A DNA stretch of 64,000 nucleotides from assembly GCA_022695795.1 (NCBI GenBank), contig MU404148.1, positions 105,431 through 169,430 of the forward strand. Direction: 5' to 3'. Position 1 is the first letter of the stretch, and each line of letters begins with the position of its first letter. The notes under the pieces are model-generated. The model saw only the letters and a list, made by a program, of their open reading frames with translations, was not told where the DNA came from and ran no database searches. The position numbers and the translations under genes are program-made. Shown piece by piece: positions 10,522 through 23,077 of the stretch. The DNA comes from Biscogniauxia marginata. Its lineage: Eukaryota; Ascomycota; Sordariomycetes; Xylariales; Xylariaceae.

Positions 10522-12782
10522 TAGGAACTAGCCTAGAGGCTCGTAATGACTCGAGAGGATATGCGTGTGCTTCAATCGAGGGGACAGAAGGTCCCTCCAA
10601 GTGGGTGCTTTAGCCTGTCATATTAGCATCTCGTCGTCAATGTTTTCTCTCGGCATCGTTTCGCGTGATGGCTGTTAGGATAGAAAAACGTAGGCGTCTA
10701 AGTGTTCTTCCCCCCTTGCATATTTTCGTGTAGGTAGTGGCAGGCTCCCCATACGTGAGCAGCAGCAGCAGCAGGCAGCGTGTCGTTCCCTTGCATTGTG
10801 GTTTTTGTTTCTGCACTGTTCGGACGGCGATGTAGAAGAGAGCGAAGATTGGGGAGATGAAGTTGGGAAAGAGGAAAATGGGAAGGGCGAAAGACGGAAG
10901 GCGGATAGCGGATGACTTGGGCAGGCACGAGGTCGGCTTAAGGTTTGCAGTCCCCAAGGGAGGTAACGAATCAATGGTGCTTGTTCCTTCGCTACAACCT
11001 CGCGCTTAGGGACCTGAACCGTCCCGTTGGGTCGGGGATTTTAACCTTACCTTCGCTGTGTGCATCGTGTGGTACTTCTCCTCAACGTGGGATACCACAC
11101 CTTTACTATGATATATTATGCACCTGGACGATATGTCAAGCACCAAATCCCACGGCTCGTATATGTGTATCTACGGTACACGCCTCTTTGTCTACCTTGG
11201 TACATGGATGAGATGATGATCTGACCTGATCTCCTTTGATACAATGTACTGTCAAGGCCCTTGCGGGCGGATCGAGGTGTTGGTGGGCCCCCCTCCAATG
11301 CCGACGACTGTTGCCACCAACACCGCATCTCAAGCAGTCGGCTAGATGCTGCGATACTAACCGAGAAGACGGGAAGAAAGAAAACCCCCTCCATAAATAA
11401 GCTTTGTCCCCTATGTACGCGCTCACAGCACATACAGATAGATCTATGTAGATCGAATCTCTTCGGAGCTGACTAGGCAACAAGTTATCTTCGTCTGTGA
11501 CACTTGTCTATCCTGGAGACAGCACCGGCGGACCGGCACCATCTCTGGTTTTCAAGATTATTCCTTCGACGCAGTGTGATTATGTGTGACTGTGTAACCC
11601 GACTGCTGCCAAGGATCTGATCTAACTGATGCTGGGTAGCCCAGGACCAGTGGACCCTGTCGCGGGATGTAGGTTTACATCCCGATCCATGCTGTGACAT
11701 GTCCAATCTCGCTGATCTGGTTCATCAGGTGACGAGAAATCATCTCCACGACTGTACATACGGTTCTCTAAGCTCCTTTGAGACCATCTAGGAAGTTGAG
11801 GAGCCGGGTTCAGTGCCCGACGGCCACATGGCAGCCTAAGCGCTGATCACCGAAGCAATTTCTGCAGCTGTCAATAGGTCCCTGGAGCCGGGAATCTTGC
11901 CTGCTATAACGCAAGAACACAGGTTCCAACATGGCTGTAGGCAAGGTAGTCTGGGATATTATCTTGGTGATGAACATTTGCCCTTCACACGATGAAGTGA
12001 ATATTAATATTTGGTGATGTGTAGTGATAACCCTAGTCTCTGCATATGCTATTTTGTGCATAACCATCCATAACTGCATCTTGATTTAGGCTTTTGCAAG
12101 GGTTGAATATGCATAAATCTATTTCTTATGACGAAATCTATACATACCAGACCTCGGTAGATACGATATTACCACGCACGGTCCATGTGTCAAGTGCCGA
12201 TGCTGGCTGAATGTATAGAAAACTTGTGAATGCAGTTTTGTGTGAATTATATAAACCGTAGGTAGAGACAAGATCTCGACCATAGCACAACTACCTTGCT
12301 ACCGTACCTAGGTATCTACATAGTACATCGTACAAACTTATAATTGGCAAACCCACTCTGTTCAGAAAACTTGTTTCGAACCCCAGCTATTTCAAATGAT
12401 AGGTACGATAAGGATATTTAAAGGGGGGAGGGTGAGTACATGCCTACATGATGTACCTATGTACCTACCTAGGTACTAGATAGGGTGGGGGCCATAAAGC
12501 TTAAAAGCTACCCTACGGCAATCTGCATTCTATTGGCCAATTGGAGCTCGTTCACAAATTTCCTCACAACGGCCGACCTGCCAGGGTCCAAAAAATACAT
12601 CCAACAGAAGAAACTGGCCTCGGTATCGATCCTCTCTAGCTCGACTTGTGTTTTACGGCACGGCCAAAGGCCCGACGATAACCATATACTACCTACTCGT
12701 TGGCCTAATAAAAAAAATTTAAAGAATTAAAAATTTCGACTTTCAAGCTACTCAGGACATCATCATCACCACCAAACCGATC
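10522..12782. other. Gene-free stretch
   Basis: No supported gene was found. Short frames on both strands lack recognisable motifs. From about 12290 to 12480 the sequence is dense in TACCTAGGTA/GTACCTAC-type motifs that recur across the window, and the AIM41 promoter follows. Confidence 0.5.
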
Positions 12783-13445
12783 ATGGCCGCCCTCCGACCG
12801 TCCATCCCCCTCCCCCTCCTCACCCGCCTCGCCACCCGCACACCAACCCACCACCCTCCGCACCTCGCCTTCGCCCTCGCCCAGTCCTCCGTCCGGTCCC
12901 CCACTCGGTTCCCCGCCCAGTATCTCTTCCACTACTCCACCGAAACCACCGCCGCCGCCACCACTACCCCGCCGCCGCCGCCGCTCCTGCAAAAGCTCAA
13001 GACCGACCTGAAGACGGCGATGCGCGCCAAAGACGCGCCGCGCCTGACGGTGCTCCGCTCAATCCTCTCGGCGGCGCTCAACGCGTCCAAGACGGCGAGC
13101 CCCGTGTCGACGGACGCGCAGGTGGTCGGGCTGCTGCGGCGCGCGCGGCGGGCCACGGAGGAGGCGCGGGCCGAGGCCGAGGCGGCGGGGCGCGCGGACC
13201 TGGTCGAGCGCGAGGAGGCGCAGGTGCGCGTGCTGGACGAGTACGTGGCCGGCAGCGGGGTCGAGGAGCTCGGTGCCGGGGAGCTGCGGGCGCTCGTCGC
13301 GGGCGCCGTCGACGAGGCCGGCGGCAAGGCCAAGGCCAAGATGGGCGACGTCATGAAGGCGCTGCTCGCGCCGGGCGGGCCCCTCGCGGGCAAGGACGTG
13401 GAGAAGGGGGAGCTGGCCAAGACCGTGAAGGAGGTTATCGGTTGA
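12783..13445 (+). CDS. AIM41: AIM41-type mitochondrial GatB/YqeY-domain protein, 220 aa
   Basis: Single-exon gene. Residues 1-65 form an Arg-rich, acid-poor, Ala/Pro/Thr-rich presequence typical of mitochondrial import. The rest is a helical YqeY-like domain. It begins LLQKLKTDLKTAMRAKDAPR and continues LTVLRSILSAALNASK, both hallmarks of the family, and it ends KGELAKTVKEVIG. YqeY resembles the tail domain of the GatB amidotransferase. In yeast, AIM41 was named from a mitochondrial-inheritance screen and its biochemical role is unknown. Codon usage is very GC-rich at third positions, which gives long mirror ORFs on the opposite strand. The ATG at 12783 is the first in frame and suits the presequence. 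Confidence 0.9.
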   Translation: MAALRPSIPLPLLTRLATRTPTHHPPHLAFALAQSSVRSPTRFPAQYLFHYSTETTAAATTTPPPPPLLQKLKTDLKTAMRAKDAPRLTVLRSILSAALNASKTASPVSTDAQVVGLLRRARRATEEARAEAEAAGRADLVEREEAQVRVLDEYVAGSGVEELGAGELRALVAGAVDEAGGKAKAKMGDVMKALLAPGGPLAGKDVEKGELAKTVKEVIG

Positions 13446-14386
13446 GGAGGTTTATCCGAGGGGGTAATAGGCATCCCCCTCTCCCCCCCCCCCCCCTTCT
13501 TCACGTTCTATATTACGAGGTTTTAAACCAAGACAATGAAAATGTATGTATTATGTATATAGATGCCACCCTGTACGATGTATGACAACGTATGAAAGCG
13601 ACTGGTTAGTTTGCTGGCATGAACAGGCGTCTAAAAGAAGAAGAACCCAAAAAATTAGGTTAGGGAAGGTCGCGAAGGACCAACAATAAAATCTTCACTC
13701 CACCCACACAAACACATAAGCTTACCAAAGAAGAAAAGGGGAAGGTTTCAAGCCTGTCCCGCATGTCAAAACACTGAGGCACGAAGGTGATGGAAACTAG
13801 CTAGATGCGTGTTTATCTGCCTACGAGTTGTGGAATAAACATTAATTGAGCAAGGCGAGCCCCTCCCCTTAGAAACTGCTTTCTTGAAAGATTCTGAGTG
13901 TACGGCCGCTTCTCTCTACTTTTGTGACCAGCGGCGAAATCGAGGGGGAAGCGGCAAGTAGTTGAGAAGACGGAGTCTCTTAAAGAAGAGTTCGAACAAG
14001 CTATTCTCCTCCTATATAGCTTGGACGTCTCCCTTGTGTGAAATACCCAGCTCCTCCATCTATTCTTCCACGCTAGGGCACTAACCGGGGGTGGGGGGGA
14101 GGAATTGGAAATAGATCGTCATATATACAGATACGTATCAATAGTTATATTGGCGAATTTTTGATTTTAAATATAATCAAGGTATCACTTCATCGTCTCG
14201 TTCACAGAGTCGTTGTCTATCTTCCCCACCCAAACGCCTGCCCGCCCTACCCGGCCTTCCATGCATGGTTGCGCTAACTTGAAAGCTTCAAAAGAGGTCT
14301 TCCACATAATTCGACGAATAGACGACATCATATTACTGTCTTCGCTTTATCACGGGAGCCGCTATTGAGGGAGATGAAACATTACC
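13446..14386. other. Convergent 3' intergenic region
   Basis: This is the region between the 3' ends of AIM41 and the GCP2 gene. A C14 homopolymer lies at 13483-13496. Nothing else is recognisable. Confidence 0.5.
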
Positions 14387-17231
14387 CTACGCAGCAACAT
14401 CCTCCTCAGTCCTTAGACCAGCGTACTCCGTGCCTTGGTTGGCCGTCGCTAATCTCGCACATAGGCTCAACAGAACGACCGTCTCCGTCGCTGCGTAGTG
14501 GTTTAGGGCATCTAGCAGGATCTGCAAGTGTCGACTGAAGTTTGTTTCCCATTTCTTGATGATCTCGAACAAGTTGCTGATTCGAGTCTCCTCGTCCTGA
14601 AGCTGGCTTGACCCGCTGTCCGACTTCTGGGACTTCACGGCTTGAAACCGTCTCCACTGCTCGTCTGACATGTTCGGCGGCTTAATTGGACCGACCAAGT
14701 CCGGATCGGACTTCTCAAGCTCGCGTGACAGCCAATTCGTATAAGCCGCGAAGACGGTGCAGGTTTGCATGAGCTTTGAATGGATCTATAGCCTGTGAGT
14801 ATAAATAGAATATGCATGTTGTTTTAGGAATCCACTCACCCTGATTAACTTGCCGTTGGTTAGCATGCATCCCTTTAGGCAAGTATCCAAGAAATCCACA
14901 TGGTCCTGCATCAACTCATCGACGGTACGATCCGGTTTACCAGAACCATCCAGGCTACCATCCTTAGCTTTTAGTCTTGACATAAGAGATTGCCAGTTCG
15001 GCTCGATAACCTCAAGCGTACAGAAATAAAGCAATTGCTGAACGAAAACTATCATCCGCGCCCTTAACGTCCAGACTCTTCTCTTCCAGATCTCGAGGCT
15101 TCTGACAGACGACCTGTGACACCAGACAATTGCGCTGTGGTGAGTTTGCCATGTTGTTGAAAGCTGCGACTCCAGATATCTTAACGAGAGGAGGTAACGG
15201 AACAGTGCTTGATATCGCCATACAGTTTTCCGGCTGATAACAAGAGACACCGGGAATGGTACTGTGTAGTCGAGCTGTAGAGACGTGAAGCCTACTGCAT
15301 TTTTGTCGTTTTCTATCGGCTGGCTGCTCAGAGGTTGAAGGCTCTCGCCTTGCTCGATACCTGTGATATTGACGACCCGCTGCAACATCTTTATGAGGCT
15401 AACCTCATTCATTTCTACGTGGACGTCCTCCTTGAAGGGGTCCAGTGAAACGATACTTCCTGGCTGGCGTAGAACGAGATCAAGAAGCGACTGCAGTTTA
15501 ACGATATTAACGGATTTAACTGGCTTCCGCATTTCCGATGCGCTTAGCTCCAAAAAGTAGGTGAAATAGTCGGAAGGATCGAGGAAGAAGTAGTATTTGA
15601 GAGACCTAAGTCTTGTGGGGAGGGCGTGGGTAGTTAAAAGTAGTTTCATAAGTGACTCGTTCGCATAGGCATAAGCGTTGTTGACGTTATCTAGGAACCG
15701 CGGGTCGTCAAAGGATTTCGGGACGTCTTGAGCAACTTTACTAACATCGACTCCACCGCACTCCCGCACAACATTGAGATACTTCCCAGCCAGAAGCACC
15801 TTGTCTTTGACGCCTTGTAACTGAGGAGGTATATCCGGCTCCCGAATTGTGTATCTTCGCTCCCAGTAGTCGTCAGTGTAGTCTTGTTCTAGTCTGTCTC
15901 TTTTTATACTTTTTTGCTCCTTAATAAGGAACTCGGAATGCGGATCTCTGATCTCTCCATGATGCAGCCACTCATTCAGCATCGTCATATAAGGCCGACT
16001 CGCATCACGCAGTAAAGAGGTTAATAACGATCTAGCAGCCGGATCTCCAGACATGGATTCCAGTCGCTTTGTGACCAGACCTATTACCACGCCGCCTTTG
16101 CAAACCTTCTTGCCGGTCATATTGCCCGGGACAAGGTCGCCTCCTCGTTTTAGGTTCTCGAGAATGTTCTCGATATCATCAGGGTCGGAGTCTTCTGAGC
16201 TCTCATCGTCCAACAGCGCATTTCTTTTGAGAAGCTCGTGAGCGAGCGAGTAAAGTTGAAACAGCATCTGACTCGTGGGAAGCGTGTGAACATTAAGAAG
16301 GTGTAAAGTAAAGGTATCGTTGGTTAAGAACTGCGTCTCGAGCTGCGCGACCATGACCAGGTAGTCTTGCAGGTACTTCCTGATGGCCGCACACAGGGCA
16401 TGGTTGACGGTTCCGAACTCTTCGCGGCTCTGAACGTCAATAAAAGTCTCGAGGGCCGAGTAGTGCGTTGCCATCTTTAGCATGGACAAAACTAGGTCCT
16501 GCAGACTCAGGTCAAGCCCTGGCAAGAGTTTGAAGGCGGGCCCCGTGAGTCGGTCCCTCTCGTCAGTTGGGTTATAAGAGTAAGAATAGCGGATATATTG
16601 CCCCTCATATCCCATGAATACAAATAGCAGATCCTCGATTATCGCTGCCTCCTGGGCCTCTAAGGATAGCTCGTGCAGAGGTTGCGGCTGTTGCGACAGA
16701 GGTGCCTCAGAGGCCAAGGGGGGAAAGGAGACACGAAGTGCGAGGGGGGCCGAAGAGTGCGGCACGAGCGTCGCTATCGGATCCCAAAACGCTACAGACA
16801 TTCATCATTAGACCAGACACACCAGGGATAACTTGAGACCTCGGGGTCGACATACCAGGCGGCGGTTCGGGTCTAGATTCCCTCCGTTTCGTCTCGGGCT
16901 GGCGAGGCTTAGCTGCTTCTTTGGGCTTCCATTTCTCTTGTGGAGCCGATTCTTTCGAGCGCGAGATCAGCTTCTCCTTGGTGGTTATCGTGACCCGCTC
17001 GGTCCTCCGCTCGTCGATGCCTCTACTGCCAGGGCGATGGTTGCTAGATGCGGTCCGCTTGTGCGCATGGGTGGAATAGCCTCTCGAGGGCGAGCGAGCA
17101 CGTCGCGAATCGCCTTCAGGCTGCTTCGGGGTATGGCCGGTGGTTCCAGCGCGCGGCCTAGATGCGCTTCCATTATCGGTCATTCCATTGGCGCGCCTTT
17201 CTGGAGGATATTGGGATAGCCTGGAAGACAT
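14387..17231 (-). CDS. SPC97: Gamma-tubulin complex component GCP2 (Spc97/Alp4), 908 aa
   Basis: Core subunit of the gamma-tubulin small complex that nucleates microtubules at the spindle pole body. Exons in transcript order are 17231-16856, 16791-14840 and 14785-14387, with introns of 64 and 54 bp. The first about 125 residues are disordered, Arg/Ser/Pro-rich and poorly conserved. The GCP N-terminal domain starts near the second exon with EDLLFVFMGYEGQYIRYS. It includes the paralogue-specific GTVNHALCAAIRKYL stretch, the DPHSEFLI segment and YWERRYTI. It continues with GKYLNVVRECGGVDV, the GCP C-terminal grip domain (LRSLKYYFFLDPSDYFTYF), and the gamma-tubulin-binding region with RYQALFRYLLSLRYLE. 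These match GCP2 better than GCP3. It is divergent from PUP2. Confidence 0.95.
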
Positions 17232-17799
17232 GATCGCGGGGCAGCAACATTGGGATTGCCGTATGTTGCGATGTCATGGGGTGGTCGCGCGGTCGGTGTA
17301 AACACCAATCGGCGAGAGCTGCAAGAGGTTGAGACAGTTGATATTCAGTTCTTATCGATTACATATGGGAGGTTTTATTTAAAGGGCGCGTCATTGGAGG
17401 GAGGCGCGTCTTGTCTTGTCTCGCAGAATTAGGTAGTCCTCTTGGAAAAAGGCAGGCGTCTGCTCTAGTAGGTGGTCAAAGCTTCTCGTGCATTGTACCT
17501 GTAGAGCCCAATGTACCTTTGTACCTGAGGTGGGTAGGTGGGTACCTAAGGTGGGCTGGATGGGACAGGGCCGCCAGGCGAGGCACAGGCCTGACGTCTG
17601 CCAGAACGTCAAGCTTCGTCAACGCTGTAGCAGCCTTGAGCTCTACCTACGCTACCACCATCACCAACTCCACCACCACCCCAAGTCGACCCAGCCTCAC
17701 GACCCGAAGCAGCAGTCCATCTTGCAACACAGCTCAACCCTTCCCCGTCTACCCTTTCCGAACCCATTATTCCGAAAATACCCTCATAAATCCGCCAAG
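17232..17799. promoter_or_regulatory. Bidirectional promoter between GCP2 and PUP2
   Basis: The two start codons are 568 bp apart on opposite strands. The stretch holds TACCT/AGGTA-rich motifs (17500-17560) and a CAC/CCA-rich pyrimidine block just before the PUP2 start. No yeast-type proteasome-associated element was seen. Confidence 0.6.
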
Positions 17800-18854
17800 A
17801 TGTTTATGGCAAGATCTGAATACGGTATGCACTCTAGAAAGCTGTCCGTGGTAGTTAGTAACTGACACCAGAGCAAACAGATCGGGGCATCAAGTAGGTT
17901 TTGAGCTTCACTACCAGTTTAGCCAGCTTATTGGCGCCTTTCCTGCTCTTCTTGACCTCCCACAATCTTACTATCCTTCCCTCCCAACCCCACCTAACTT
18001 CGGCATCTCTCTCTCTCTCTCTTTCTCGAATTCGAAACTGTTCTCTTGCTTACCTGAAGAAACCCGTCCGCAGCACCTTCTCGCCCGAAGGACGGCTCTT
18101 CCAGGTTGAATACTCGCTCGAGGCCATCAAGCTGGGCTCGACGGCGATTGGGGTGGCCACGTCGGAGGGCGTCGTCCTGGGCGTCGAGAAGCGCGTGACG
18201 TCGACGCTGCTCGAGACGTCGTCAGTCGAGAAGATCGTCGAGATCGACCGTCACATCGGGTGCGCCATGTCGGGCCTGCAGGCCGACGCGCGCAGCATGG
18301 TCGAGCACGCGCGCGTTGAGTGCCAGAGCCATGCCTTCAACTACGCCGAGAACCTGCGCGTCGAGAGCTGCACCCAGGCCATCTGCGACCTCGCCCTGCG
18401 CTTCGGCGAGAGCGCCGACGGTGAGGAGAGCATCATGAGCCGCCCCTTCGGCGTTGCCCTACTCATCGCCGGCTACGACGAGGACGGTCCCCAGCTCTAC
18501 CACGCCGAGCCCAGCGGCACCTTCTACCGCTACGATGCCAAGGCTATCGGCTCCGGGAGTGAGGGTGCCCAAGCCGAGCTGCAGAACGAGTACCACAAGG
18601 TGAGTTAAGCAGGCGCGCGAGCGAAAGGAATTGTATAGCAAACGGATACTTGGGCTGACAAGTTACATATATAACAACAGTCGCTCACGATCACGGACGC
18701 CGAGACGCTAGTCCTGAAGACGCTGAAGCAAGTTATGGAGGAGAAGCTCGACGCGAAGAACGTCCAGCTGGCGAGCGTGACCAAGGAGAAGGGCTTCAGA
18801 ATATACACGGACGAGGAGATGGCCGCCGTAGTCAAGGGACTACCGGCGAATTAG
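17800..18854 (+). CDS. PUP2: 20S proteasome subunit alpha-5, 245 aa
   Basis: Structural alpha-ring subunit of the 20S proteasome. Exons are 17800-17824, 17881-17893 (a 13-nt micro-exon), 18074-18599 and 18681-18854. Together they read [20 protein letters not shown] at the N terminus. This contains the alpha-type signature in which YDRG...[13 protein letters not shown] gates the ring. The [20 protein letters not shown] and [19 protein letters not shown] segments fit alpha-5. As for all alpha subunits, no catalytic threonine is expected. The second intron (180 bp) contains a (TC)n tract. Length matches the family (about 245-250 aa). The micro-exon is fixed by the invariant N-terminal motif. Confidence 0.96.
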
Positions 18855-19881
18855 AACCCACAGAGAAGACTTTTTCTAGCAATTATTGCCGTCACGAAGA
18901 ATAATAAAAAGAATCCAATTTAACGAAACAGCTCATTCTCGATGTCGGTATTACGGGGAAAGCGTTCAGGGGCATATGCAAGCAGAGCAAGCAAGCAAAT
19001 AAGCATATACATAGACGAGGGAATGGAGGGAAAGGGGAACGGAACAGAAAGGGGGATAGAGGAAAACATCATCCAGAAGATAAATTTTTTCACTACCTCC
19101 TCTTACCAAAACCTGCACTTTCTCGCAAACCCCCTTTTCCCCTTTGTATCTCACGTGCTTCGCAGTCAAGTCAGATCGATTAAGAACATCGTGAGTAAGT
19201 ATCACCAAGTCGCTTGAGCCAGCCTACCTGCCTTACCTAGTGCCTAATAGTTTGGCGGTCCTATGATACATATATATTTCCAAGCTCTGTAACGAGGTTA
19301 TTAAGTGTCTTTTTATTCTATGCGGATGAGATATCTGATTCCGATCCACGCTCTCCTACAAAGTCCCAACTGTCTCTGTCTTGTCTTATATATTTGGAAA
19401 GAAAAAAAAAGGGGTGAGGGGAAAAACAAAAGAACATGGCTCTTTTCTAAACTCCCGAATTTTCCTTGGTCCCCTTTCCATGTCCGATCCCACATTTTTT
19501 GTCCACCCTCTGTATGCCTATTGTGTACCTAATAGTACTCCAAATCAAGTCGCCTTCGCCAGCCGTACCCTTACCTAACTACCTATCGATTAATAAAAAT
19601 CCTTCGTTAGATTTTACCTTCCAGTCCGCTTCTTATCCATTCCTAACCCGGTGTAAAAACCTAGATGCTCCTACTGTTACCCCTTTCCGTTTTCCTCCCT
19701 CCTCCCTCCTCCCTTCCACCTTCCCCCCATCACAAACTCCCATGAGTAAGACTCATTCTATTGAATTGATATCAGTCTTGTCTCTAACAGCACTCTTATA
19801 CCCATCATGATACTTGATTTTCTTGAAGATAGGGAATTATTTCGAACACAATACACATTCAACCCTGGTTTCCTATTACTA
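18855..19881. other. Convergent 3' intergenic region
   Basis: Region between the stops of PUP2 (+) and the Zn2Cys6 gene (-). It is pyrimidine-rich in its second half (19680-19740). No gene was recognised. Confidence 0.5.
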
Positions 19882-22800
19882 CTACGGCGCCTTCGACTCC
19901 CCCTCCTCAAGATCGAGCCTTTCTAGGTCCTGCTCCACAGCGAGCAGGCCCATGGCATAGAACGCCTTCTCACCCTTGGCGAGGACGATCTTCCGAGACG
20001 AATTCGTAGTGTTGTTGTTATTATGGCTACTACTGTTGTTATTGTTGTCGATATCCTGATCCCGGCTGTCATCTCCGCCGTCGCCATCGACCTCGCGGAT
20101 TCGCCGGTCGATACGTCGCGGATTACCCCAGATCATGGAATTCGGCATGCCGCGGTTCAGGTCACTTGAACGCTGGTACGGTGGGCCGCGGCCCATCTGT
20201 GCCGTCTTGCACCACGCCGACTCGCACCCCTCAGCGATCTGGCGCGCCGATTGCCAGCCCGTCAGCCGTGCAATGTCGTGAAGCCGCTGAATGAGCCAGT
20301 GACGCTGCGGCGCTTCTTGGTACTGAAGGTCGGTGACGTGGTGAGTCAGTTCGTTGGCATGGGGGGCCGGGAAGGGGAGGTGTAAATAATACTCACCTGT
20401 ATACCCGCTACAAATAAAGGGAAGGCACATTCGATCAGCGCCGCACCCATAAGAGTGCTAACAGCCATTAAGTGGGAGATGTTTTCTTCCATGCCTGCTG
20501 CTATACGACCCAACTCCATCGCGTAAGGTGCCGTTGTTCTCGCCGAGAGGCCAGCTGCCATCATAGCAACGGGCGGCATCGTGGGGTGTGCTCGATGTAA
20601 TACAATCAGACCCATGTAGTAGTTCATCCAGACCCCTGCGATGGAGTACGTCCGGTAGTGCGCGGCGAGGCCAAATGGTGTGGCTGCTGCCGGGTAGATA
20701 TCAGCGCCTAGGGGTTCGAAGTCGGGGCCGAAATGGTTCTTGATCTCTTCAAACGCCTGTCTGATCTCATTCCACTCACGATACGCCTCGGCAGTCCTAG
20801 TGTCGAGGTCCATGTCTTGAGAGTTATCAGCTGGAGGCGTTGTCTCCCGCGGCGGACTGAACCCCATGGGCATGGTCACTTTATCTGAAGCAGGCATCAT
20901 TCCTGCAAACATCCCCGGTGGCGGTCCCCCGGGACCATTCGCTCTCAACGCTTCTCGCTTCCGGGCAAGATCTCGGGATGAGAAATTCGCTATTCGGCCA
21001 AGAAGAAGCATGAGATGATCATACGTGCCCCATCTACAAGTCGTAAGTGTCTATTCGGTTTCTTGTTAAAGCATATACTCACACAGCGTCAAGTCTTCCC
21101 ATTGGTGCTCTTGGTGGACACTGGGTCCATACATCCGTCTCCAGGCTATAATCGTCCGTTAGTGTGAACACCCAGTATATGAGCCATATAAGCTTACAAA
21201 AGCCGCGTTCCACCCAAAATACTCTGGTAAACATCCATTTTGCAGTGCCACCAGAAAAGGTCACTTAAATGCTCGTATCGCTCCATATCTTTTTCAGTAT
21301 AGAAGTTCTTTGATTGCGGATAGGAGTTCATCGGTCCGGGAATCATCCCAAAATCATCATAGTTAAGGTCCTTTCCAGTTAGGATACTCAACAATGGTAC
21401 GTCTATTTGATCCCAGTCCCGGTGCAAAAAACCGGGTTCGTCATATGACGGGAAACTCCCAAAACCATCCATCTGGGACTGTTCCATCTCTCGTTGTCGC
21501 TGTTGTAGCTTCAGTGCCATCATAGCTTTTGTCATTTCGACGTATGGGATATCCTTGATAATCCAACGTGACCCTAACAGGTGTCTACTCCATTTGTCAT
21601 GATCAGAGTTCCAAACCTCGTAGAATGCTAAGAGTAATGTCGCAGCTAAATTCGACAGCTGGGCACGTCTTGCCGGACGCGCGACATTTTTTGCTATTCT
21701 TCTCAACGCAAGATGATAGTGTTTAAGGGATGCAGTTGGCGGTACTCCCTGGAGCTTGGCGATCTGCAAGCTAGCGATAGCAAGGATGGCTTGGAGGAGG
21801 GCCGGATGGCTAAGAGATAGGACTGGGAAAGTATCTAAATCTGTTAGAAATGGTGAAATGGGTGAATAAGGGGAGCTTACAGATCCATATGTGTTGCCGA
21901 GACTTTGGTACTGGCTGCCCTTGGAAGACAGGGGACGGATCAGAGGGATGTCTTTCATACAACGATATTGTAGGACCAGTAACATTTATAAAATGCCAGA
22001 AGACCGATGCTACCTGCTTGTCATTCAAAGGGGAGTTAGCTGGTGTAGGGTCGTATGTTGCCAGCAAGTTTTCAGCGGCATAGGTCGAGAATGTCCTCAG
22101 GTGGGTACCGAATATGTGGTACGGCTGATCAGCTCTCTGGGACATGACTGCTCCTAATTGGTGCAAGCTGAGCTGAGAATCTCGCTGCGATAATATTGGC
22201 TCGTCATCCGATTCCGCCATAGACGCATCATCTTCGGACTCGGCATACTCCCATGCTTCAGGCTCAGGCTCAATAACCCTAGCTAACGGCTCAACTTCCT
22301 CCAAGGATTTACCTTTCTTGGCTTGAGCGTTGCTTGGTTGTTGTGGGGCTACAGGGGTATCGTTCTGAACAGCTTTGCTACTGGAGGCCGATGGAATCTG
22401 GTTGAGATTGACAGACGGTTCTGGCCTCCACTGATTCTGGCTCTGGGAAAAAGCATCAGCAGTGGTTGGGGGAAAGAATGTGAACTTTGGAGGCGGCGGC
22501 TGAGATCCAAACTGGCCCGGATCAAATTGCATGGGCTGTGGTCCGGTTGGTCCGGAGAAGACATGGCTGAACTGATTTCCTATCAGCTGATGATATCCAA
22601 CCGTTGGCGGTTTCGGGGCGATAATTTGCAGGGCCTGTGATGAGGACCTCTGCTGGGCTGCTGACAACTGCTGTTCTCTGACAAGCGCCTGCGGTGAGGG
22701 TGGTGGGTAATGTATTGGTCCGTAGGGAGCACTGGCGAAGGCGCCGAGAGGGTCCTTGAATATAACCCGCTGATTATACCCATCACATTGTCGCTTAGAC

Positions 22801-23077
22801 TTCAGACAGTTGTTGCATGTCGGTCTCCCCTCGTCACACTTGATCCGACGCTTTCGACAAGCTTTGGGCTGGTCAGCGAATGAGGCCTACAGGGGTTAAG
22901 AGAAAGGGATGGAGTAGTATAGGAGTTCTGCATACTCAGACAACCTGTCTTTGTTCTTTTTCGTATAGGCGCCTTTTTTGATGTCGCATTGCCATCGTCT
23001 TTCTCGTCTTCCGTCGACGGCCTCGACGGTCGGGACTCAGCAGAGTCATCCTTCGACGCCGCATCGGTAGGCTCCAT
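19882..23077 (-). CDS. Zn2Cys6 transcription factor with Fungal_trans_2-like region, 966 aa
   Basis: Likely sequence-specific nuclear regulator. Exons in transcript order are 23077-22936, 22861-21881, 21834-21198, 21145-21083, 21033-20397 and 20322-19882, giving 2901 nt in frame. The binuclear zinc cluster spans the first intron. Its cysteines are at residues 46, 49, 56, 63, 66 and 73 (C-x2-C-x6-C-x6-C-x2-C-x6-C), preceded by the basic KAPIRKRTKTG. A Gln/Pro-rich linker and an acidic patch follow. The regulatory domain contains YTFPVLSLSHPALLQAI, LKHYHLALRRIAKNV and KWSRHLLGSRWIIKD. This resembles the Fungal_trans_2 family by memory of its pattern. An Asn run (about 850-870) lies near the C terminus. 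The acceptor of the 46-bp second intron was chosen among three nearby AGs because it leaves a CTAAC branch 9 nt upstream. Targets are unknown. Confidence 0.9.

Noticed and set aside
12705..13504. Gly- and Ser-rich minus-strand ORFs
   Set aside because: Mirrors of the very GC-rich AIM41 gene.
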